From Pelolinea sp. (GTDB lineage: Bacteria; Chloroflexota; Anaerolineae; Anaerolineales; Anaerolineaceae), in NCBI GenBank assembly GCA_012797975.1, contig JAAZOD010000010.1:86157-150156 (forward strand): a DNA stretch of 64,000 nt, written 5' to 3'. This document shows positions 61,239-64,000 of this stretch, in pieces (within the stretch, counting starts at the first letter, position 1; each line of letters opens with the position of its first letter). Position numbers and translations under genes: made by a program. Under the pieces are notes generated by a model. It was not told where the DNA came from and made no database searches. It worked only from the letters and a program-made list of their open reading frames with translations.

Positions 61239-61604
61239 TTATCTGGTGCGTTCGTGAAGAATACGGTAGGCAATTTCAGGATCGTTGATGTTACGAAGGA
61301 TTTCCTCGGTTTGGCAATCAATACGATCGACCAAGGTATTATAAGAATAGGGAATGGAAGTTCGGTCGAAAACTTCACAAGCAAGCTTACTGATGACGTC
61401 CGCATGGACCATTCCCACGCCTAGACGAAGGATGAGAAAGGCAGCCGCTTTTCCAACAATCTTGTCATATATTTCAGCTTTTGAGACGTCAAGATTGTGT
61501 TTGGAAACACAAATCTCCAGATCAAACAACGGAAAAAGCCAATGCTTATCACTTTGAAAGATCTCTCTGTTATCCCGGATAACCTTAAGCGTTATTTCAT
61601 TCAT
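61239..61604 (-). CDS. DUF1893 family protein
   Basis: A 121-aa protein that matches the DUF1893 pattern: LKVIRDNREIFQSDKHWLFPLFDLE, then IYDKIVGKAAAFLILRLGVGMVHADVIS, and a shortened end (the usual NRxGxGxCPME tail is replaced by EILRNINDPEIAYRIL). The fold is related to small cytidine-deaminase-like proteins; function unknown. It lies alone between degenerate tRNA copies. The 240 bases to its left hold only a hairpin (near 61170-61190) without a T-run. Confidence 0.72.
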   Translation of the reverse strand: MNEITLKVIRDNREIFQSDKHWLFPLFDLEICVSKHNLDVSKAEIYDKIVGKAAAFLILRLGVGMVHADVISKLACEVFDRTSIPYSYNTLVDRIDCQTEEILRNINDPEIAYRILHERTR

Positions 61605-61780
61605 CGATGCGAATCATTTTAATACATGTTTTCGTCATTCACTCAATTCCTCTCCGAATTACGAGTCACTTTTGGGGGTATCAAGTCGGTGGGTATTCCA
61701 TGAACACAGTGGACAGGGTGGATAAAATCACGCTAATTCCATATAGTGAATGGACGCTGTGATGCACTGGGAACAATTCC

Positions 61781-61827
61781 TGCCTGACTTGTAAACCGTC
61801 GGTTGTGGTTGGCATCGCGCCGGAGCA
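61781..61827 (+). other. Degenerate tRNA-Arg 3' fragment (copy 3)
   Basis: Starts TGCCTGACTT as in the tRNA and ends GCGCCGGAGCAT; the T-arm reads GGTTGGCATC in place of GTTCGAGTC. It shares this variant T-arm with the copy at 62776. Upstream sequence (61718-61738) also resembles that before the 58888 copy. The 280 bases between 61605 and 61885 hold nothing else. Confidence 0.7.
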
Positions 61828-61885
61828 TTGTTTTTAGAAGCCAGCAGTGATTCATTTTCTAAAATAACTCAACAGACCTTGATCC

Positions 61886-62581
61886 CTAGAATATCCCGGG
61901 GAACAAACGATCATGCACGCGCTGTGTATAATCCTGATAACCCGGCAGTTCTTTTTTTAACATATCATCTTCCAGGATAGTTCTGATCAGAATGATCATT
62001 GTCGTAAAAACGGCAGGAATGACAGCCCAGATGGAACCCAGTGCCAATACAATGCCTGGCAATGGTAAAATGTTGCCCACATATCCCGGATGACGGACAA
62101 ATTTGTATGGCCCGCTGTCACACACCACATGCTTGCGGTCGGTTTGAATGCGAGCGACACTGGAGAAAAATCGGTTTTCCGCCATAGCCCAAACTATTAT
62201 GAAATACCCACCAGCTATGAGAAAAAGGCCAATGATATTCAGCCAGATCGGAAATACAGGCGACCAGCCCGATCGGTGATCCAAACCCGCGACGATGAGC
62301 AATGGAAAGGAAATACTCAGCGTCATCAACGGGGCAAGTACTTTGTCCCAGGGTTTGATTCCTCCAGCCATCAAAGCTTCATTCCGTTCAATCAAAAGTC
62401 CCGGATGACGTTTTTCTGCCAAAATACGTCCCATGATTCCAGCCATACAGATCAGCACCGAAACCACCCATGCCTGCCACCAGCCCCAATCCTTTCCGCC
62501 GCAGATCCACAGGATGAATGGATTGAGAAGATAAATGGTTCCTAACCGACTCCACTGAAAAGTACTCAGAGACCGAACCAC
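61886..62581 (-). CDS. Isoprenylcysteine carboxyl methyltransferase-like membrane protein
   Basis: A 231-aa integral membrane methyltransferase of the ICMT/PEMT group, with about five helices. The SAM-binding end is seen in CDSGPYKFVRHPGYVGNIL and RTILEDDMLKKELPGYQDYTQRVHDRLFPGIF, both typical. In bacteria the substrate of this family is mostly unknown. It has weak sequence at its start (ATG after a short AT-rich leader). It stands alone inside the outer tRNA-Arg insertion. Confidence 0.85.
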   Translation of the reverse strand: MVRSLSTFQWSRLGTIYLLNPFILWICGGKDWGWWQAWVVSVLICMAGIMGRILAEKRHPGLLIERNEALMAGGIKPWDKVLAPLMTLSISFPLLIVAGLDHRSGWSPVFPIWLNIIGLFLIAGGYFIIVWAMAENRFFSSVARIQTDRKHVVCDSGPYKFVRHPGYVGNILPLPGIVLALGSIWAVIPAVFTTMIILIRTILEDDMLKKELPGYQDYTQRVHDRLFPGIF

Positions 62582-62775
62582 TGTTGATTATCCTTTTCTA
62601 AGCCCGTAGGACCTCTTCAAAAAAAACATGTTCATCATTCCATCATACTACTTTCAAAATAAACTTTGCAGAAACCACTTTACATCCCTTCATCTCCCAA
62701 TTTTCAAATTTACCTTTGTAAGATAAGCGAGGTCTTTTTATCTAGCACATCATCAAGCATTCCAACTTTAGTAAG

Positions 62776-62827
62776 CAGAGTGCCTGACTTCGAATTAATT
62801 GTTTGCGGTTGGCATCGCGCCGGAGCA
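62776..62827 (+). other. Degenerate tRNA-Arg 3' fragment (copy 4)
   Basis: CAGAGTGCCTGACTTCGAAT is identical to the tRNA from the end of the D-arm through the anticodon, then the sequence diverges and ends GGCATCGCGCCGGAGCAT like copy 3. It lies in a 338-base gap (62582-62919) with no gene. Confidence 0.75.
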
Positions 62828-62919
62828 TCTTTTGACAGATTTATTTTTCTGATTTGCATGACCAAGAACACCGTGCGAAGCAAGAGTTCAAGGGTATATC
62901 CAATTCTTTATCCAAGACT

Positions 62920-63507
62920 CTAATCATTCAACCCCTTTCCCTTGAGAATGTGCTGCAGCCATTTTTCAACCCTTGACTCGCGGGTTTTGGATTGCTTGGG
63001 TTGGGAAAAATAAAGAAGGTAGGCCCTTTGCCGTCCCGGGGTCAATGCCTGAAAAGCAGTTTTCAAGGCGGGGTTTTCATTTAGTTTCCGTTGAAATTCT
63101 TCAGGGATCGCGTATTCCGCGGTCTTCTTAAAATCCACTTTCAAACCGGCTTTTTCCACTTCAATGGCTTCATTGATGTATGCTTTCAAGATGGGTTCCA
63201 ATTCGGTGATCTCCTGAACATTGGTGAAACGCACCTGGCGCGCCGCCTGTGTGTTCTCCGTTTGAGTGATCAGAATTTTGGCCGGATCATTCAACAAGGT
63301 ACCTTTGACAAATAGAAGCGCACAGTATTCTTTGAACCCATGCATTAAGACAACATTCCGTTTCTCAGCCGTGTAACAGGGAACACCCCACTTCAATTCT
63401 TCGTTCAGCGGGCAATCCAAAAGGATCGCCCTCAGCTTCTTAAATTCCGCCTGCCATTGGCTACCTTTATTGAAAAACTCATCAACCTTTGGATTCCTTT
63501 CACTCAT
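62920..63507 (-). CDS. YdeI/OmdA family protein
   Basis: A 195-aa protein with an N-terminal DUF1801-like (YdhG) domain (VDEFFNKGSQWQAEFKKLRAIL ... ELKWGVPCYT) and a C-terminal OmdA/YdeI segment. The latter is IPEEFQRKLNENPALKTAFQALTPGRQRAYLLYF with SRVEKWL. Members are linked to stress and antimicrobial peptide resistance in Bacillus; role here is unknown. It lies just outside the last tRNA-Arg copy. Confidence 0.88.
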   Translation of the reverse strand: MSERNPKVDEFFNKGSQWQAEFKKLRAILLDCPLNEELKWGVPCYTAEKRNVVLMHGFKEYCALLFVKGTLLNDPAKILITQTENTQAARQVRFTNVQEITELEPILKAYINEAIEVEKAGLKVDFKKTAEYAIPEEFQRKLNENPALKTAFQALTPGRQRAYLLYFSQPKQSKTRESRVEKWLQHILKGKGLND

Positions 63508-64000
63508 TTTTTACCTCCGAAAAACATCTTCAACGATCAGAACAATCCTGAAATTCATAGACGCGGACCACTTGAACAAATACATCCTATCCTGAACCTA
63601 ATCATAGGCATGTTTCAACAGAGATGCAATCAACGCTTTCAAGTTTGATGAAGTGTTAATAATCTCCTTGATGAAAGAAGGAACGATGGCCAACCGTGAT
63701 ACGGACCTCACACATCAAAGGAGAATTCTCAGGGTTGTTTGAGTTCCAAGAAATCCGTATCTCAAGAATGCCTGCACCGTTAATTCTTTAATAGACTTAA
63801 AGGTTAATAAGAACTTTGTTTAGTTTCAACGATTCATAAAAGGTTATAAATGCAATAACAGATTGTGTATCAGTTTTTCTGTAAAATCAGTCACAGAACC
63901 TTTCAGAATTTGATAATACCCTAACTACTTTCCAAATTCAAATATAACCTGCCAAATTCCCATTCCTCGCCGATCTCCATCAGAATAGCTGAAACAAGCC
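63508..64000. other. Intergenic region at the right edge
   Basis: 493 bases, AT-rich toward the end, without a credible gene, tRNA or strong hairpin. The frames present are short and have no ribosome binding sites. Confidence 0.6.

Larger units (their letters stand above)
58936..62827. mobile_element. Further insertions at the tRNA-Arg site
   Basis: Two degenerate copies of the tRNA-Arg 3' part at 61781-61827 and 62776-62827 divide this region into a 2.9-kb segment (flavodoxin, aldo/keto reductase, DUF1893) and a 1.0-kb segment (ICMT-like gene). This looks like a stack of older insertions in the same site; the copies have diverged too far for the limits to be exact. Confidence 0.5.

Overview
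The window reads as a chromosomal segment of an anaerobic Chloroflexota bacterium, most likely class Anaerolineae. This is inferred from lipoproteins with Pro/Thr-rich linkers of the 'PTPT' type, an NBR1-Ig-like lipoprotein, TPR proteins with one N-terminal membrane anchor, a groES-groEL operon behind a perfect CIRCE operator, and a ThrRS without its TGS domain. No rRNA gene or other taxonomic marker is present, so the assignment stays an inference.

Bases 1-47.6 kb are a core-like backbone of moderate GC. In order it carries: an MFS exporter (cut by the window edge) and an AlaX editing protein; a GT4 glycosyltransferase; DegV; a DUF2807 lipoprotein; a terpenoid-cyclase-fold protein next to a sortase-like protein; rsmI; a dynamin-like GTPase; a ZIP transporter; murJ; rimO; a tiny LuxR-type HTH protein behind a 34-bp perfect palindrome; a RodZ-like protein with two HTH domains; rplI; an NBR1-Ig lipoprotein; an MFS transporter; two tRNA-Ser(GGA) copies flanking a PBECR-nuclease/DUF2283 pair; a DppBC-type permease pair; tRNA-Val; a VIT1 family transporter; T-box-thrS; infC with a non-canonical AUA start; rpmI-rplT; a macro-domain protein, a SpoU methyltransferase and a DUF711 protein; a parvulin lipoprotein; groES-groEL; two paralogous TPR proteins; trmD; an MFS transporter; a complete BMP-type (nucleoside-like) ABC importer; a URO-D family protein; a zinc-ribbon membrane protein; and an orphan c-di-GMP-I riboswitch with terminator.

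From 47.62 kb onward the window becomes accessory. A complete tRNA-Arg(TCG) is followed by an 11.2-kb AT-rich island ending in a perfect 48-bp copy of the tRNA 3' end. Two more, degenerate copies follow at 61.8 and 62.8 kb, so the region looks like serial insertions at one tRNA. The first island carries abiEi/abiEii, a truncated parA, a PD-(D/E)XK-like protein of unknown family, a DUF4143 AAA ATPase, a small broken segment with archaeal-looking promoter elements, and a two-gene operon (171 + 995 aa) with no function I recognise. That operon is the best candidate here for an undescribed defence-type system. The distal segments carry redox genes (flavodoxin, ferredoxin-tailed aldo/keto reductase), a DUF1893 protein, an ICMT-like methyltransferase and a YdeI-like protein. 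No integrase is visible.

At least eight genes, in backbone and island alike, have a -10 hexamer ending 6-7 nt before the start codon and no Shine-Dalgarno. This suggests that leaderless transcripts are a normal mode of expression in this organism.
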